NCBI GenBank assembly: GCA_945916045.1 | Contig: CAMEGH010000002.1 | Span: 1 to 27,358, forward strand | Direction: 5' to 3' | DNA: 27,358 nucleotides | Origin: an uncultured Candidatus Saccharibacteria bacterium | Lineage (GTDB): Bacteria; Patescibacteriota; Saccharimonadia; Saccharimonadales; Saccharimonadaceae | Part shown: positions 26,990 through 27,358 of the stretch, in pieces | Layout: each line of letters starts with the position of its first letter | How positions within the stretch are numbered: position 1 is the stretch's first letter | Notes under the pieces: model-generated | The model's input: only the letters and a program-made list of their open reading frames with translations | Database searches by the model: none | What the model was told of the DNA's origin: nothing | Made by a program: the position numbers and the translations under genes

Positions 26990-27358
26990 ATGAAGTACTT
27001 CTTTTTGTCTAAAGTGTTTGCCGGTGTAGCGGTTTCTGCCGGCATTGTACTCTTGTCTTTGTCGGGGGTTGCGCACGCCGCGTCAACAGATGTGGGCGGC
27101 CGGCCTGCAAAGCCTGATCGTGAAAATCCACGCTCAAACGATATCTTTATTCACACGTTGGATAAAGGCGAATCTGCAAAAGACGCTGTACTAATGATAA
27201 ACAACACAGACGAGGAGAAGGTACTGCGCATTTACGCGGTAGACGGCGTCGCCTCGAATACTGGCGCACTCACTTGCAAGCAGCAATCTGAAGAAAAGAT
27301 TGCTGCTGGCTTGTGGCTGGATGTCGCCGAAGACGAAGTGACGCTTGCGCCGCGGGCA
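26990..27358 (+). CDS. DUF916 (WxL-interacting)-like secreted protein, 5' part
   Basis: An open frame of 123 codons running out of the window, starting ATG 10 nt after the previous stop with only a weak GTAGG before it. The signal peptide MKYFFLSKVFAGVAVSAG continues to a VAHA cleavage site (about residue 30). The mature part begins VGGRPAKPDRENPRSNDIF, then HTLDKGESAKDAVLMINNTDEEKVLRIYAVDG, a conserved GALTCKQQSEEK and WLDVAEDEVTLAP. This is the opening of the immunoglobulin-like peptidoglycan-binding domain of DUF916/WxLIP proteins, and close relatives occur in CPR genomes as far as I know. The full protein should continue with a second domain and a C-terminal membrane helix beyond the window. 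Confidence 0.65.
   Translation, partial: MKYFFLSKVFAGVAVSAGIVLLSLSGVAHAASTDVGGRPAKPDRENPRSNDIFIHTLDKGESAKDAVLMINNTDEEKVLRIYAVDGVASNTGALTCKQQSEEKIAAGLWLDVAEDEVTLAPRA

Overview
The window reads as a stretch of a Patescibacteria (CPR) chromosome, most likely Candidatus Saccharibacteria (TM7). The evidence is the mix of short, tightly packed genes, an LPXTG surface protein with an N-terminal domain and Cys-bounded repeats that I associate with Saccharibacteria, an S. aureus-type class I aldolase, and an RpoB/RpoC pair that aligns to Gram-positive/actinobacterial versions but is trimmed. TGA is used as a stop (ends of the debranching-enzyme and SpoU genes) and all three stops occur, so the TGA=Gly code of Gracilibacteria/Absconditabacteria does not apply. 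The assignment is inference from protein character; no 16S gene is present.

Layout. 1-1592: end of an ABC-2 exporter permease and a CNNM/CBS membrane protein, probably one operon. 1617-10151: lipid kinase, fructose-bisphosphate aldolase, a small acetyltransferase-like gene, GH13 alpha-glucosidase, FAD-linked D-lactate/glycolate-type oxidase, glycogen-debranching-like enzyme and GT4 glycosyltransferase, largely as divergent pairs; five of these seven concern sugars, glycolysis or fermentation acids. 10212-12179: CsbD stress protein, YdjM-like membrane protein, an anchored protein of unknown role and a SpoU RNA methyltransferase. 12229-13485: sortase-type surface protein. 13576-17655: hisS, tig, clpP and a VIT-family transporter (protein synthesis, folding and proteolysis, then metal storage or transport). 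17776-18715: a small G+C-richer insert with a split small ORF and an actinobacterial-looking lipoprotein. 18965-26183: rpoB-rpoC with their own promoter and 125-nt leader. 26338-27358: a WxL-like secreted protein followed by the start of a DUF916-like protein cut by the window end.

Regulation. Two initiation modes are visible. About a dozen genes have a -10 box only 4-10 nt before the start codon and no usable Shine-Dalgarno, so their mRNAs should be leaderless or nearly so. Others (FAD oxidase, csbD, surface protein, rpoB, rpoC, the inserted small ORF and lipoprotein) have real leaders with AGGAG-type sites. Two CIRCE elements, one almost perfect at clpP and one degenerate at csbD, imply an HrcA heat-shock regulon including both.

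Most unusual: RpoC has lost the cysteines of both zinc-binding sites conserved in bacterial beta-prime and has only three cysteines in 1279 residues. Also notable are the WxL/DUF916 pair, the disulfide-suited surface repeats and the tandem-amber-split ORF. I found no tRNA, rRNA, CRISPR array, transposase or replication origin. No gene-free stretch exceeds 300 bases.
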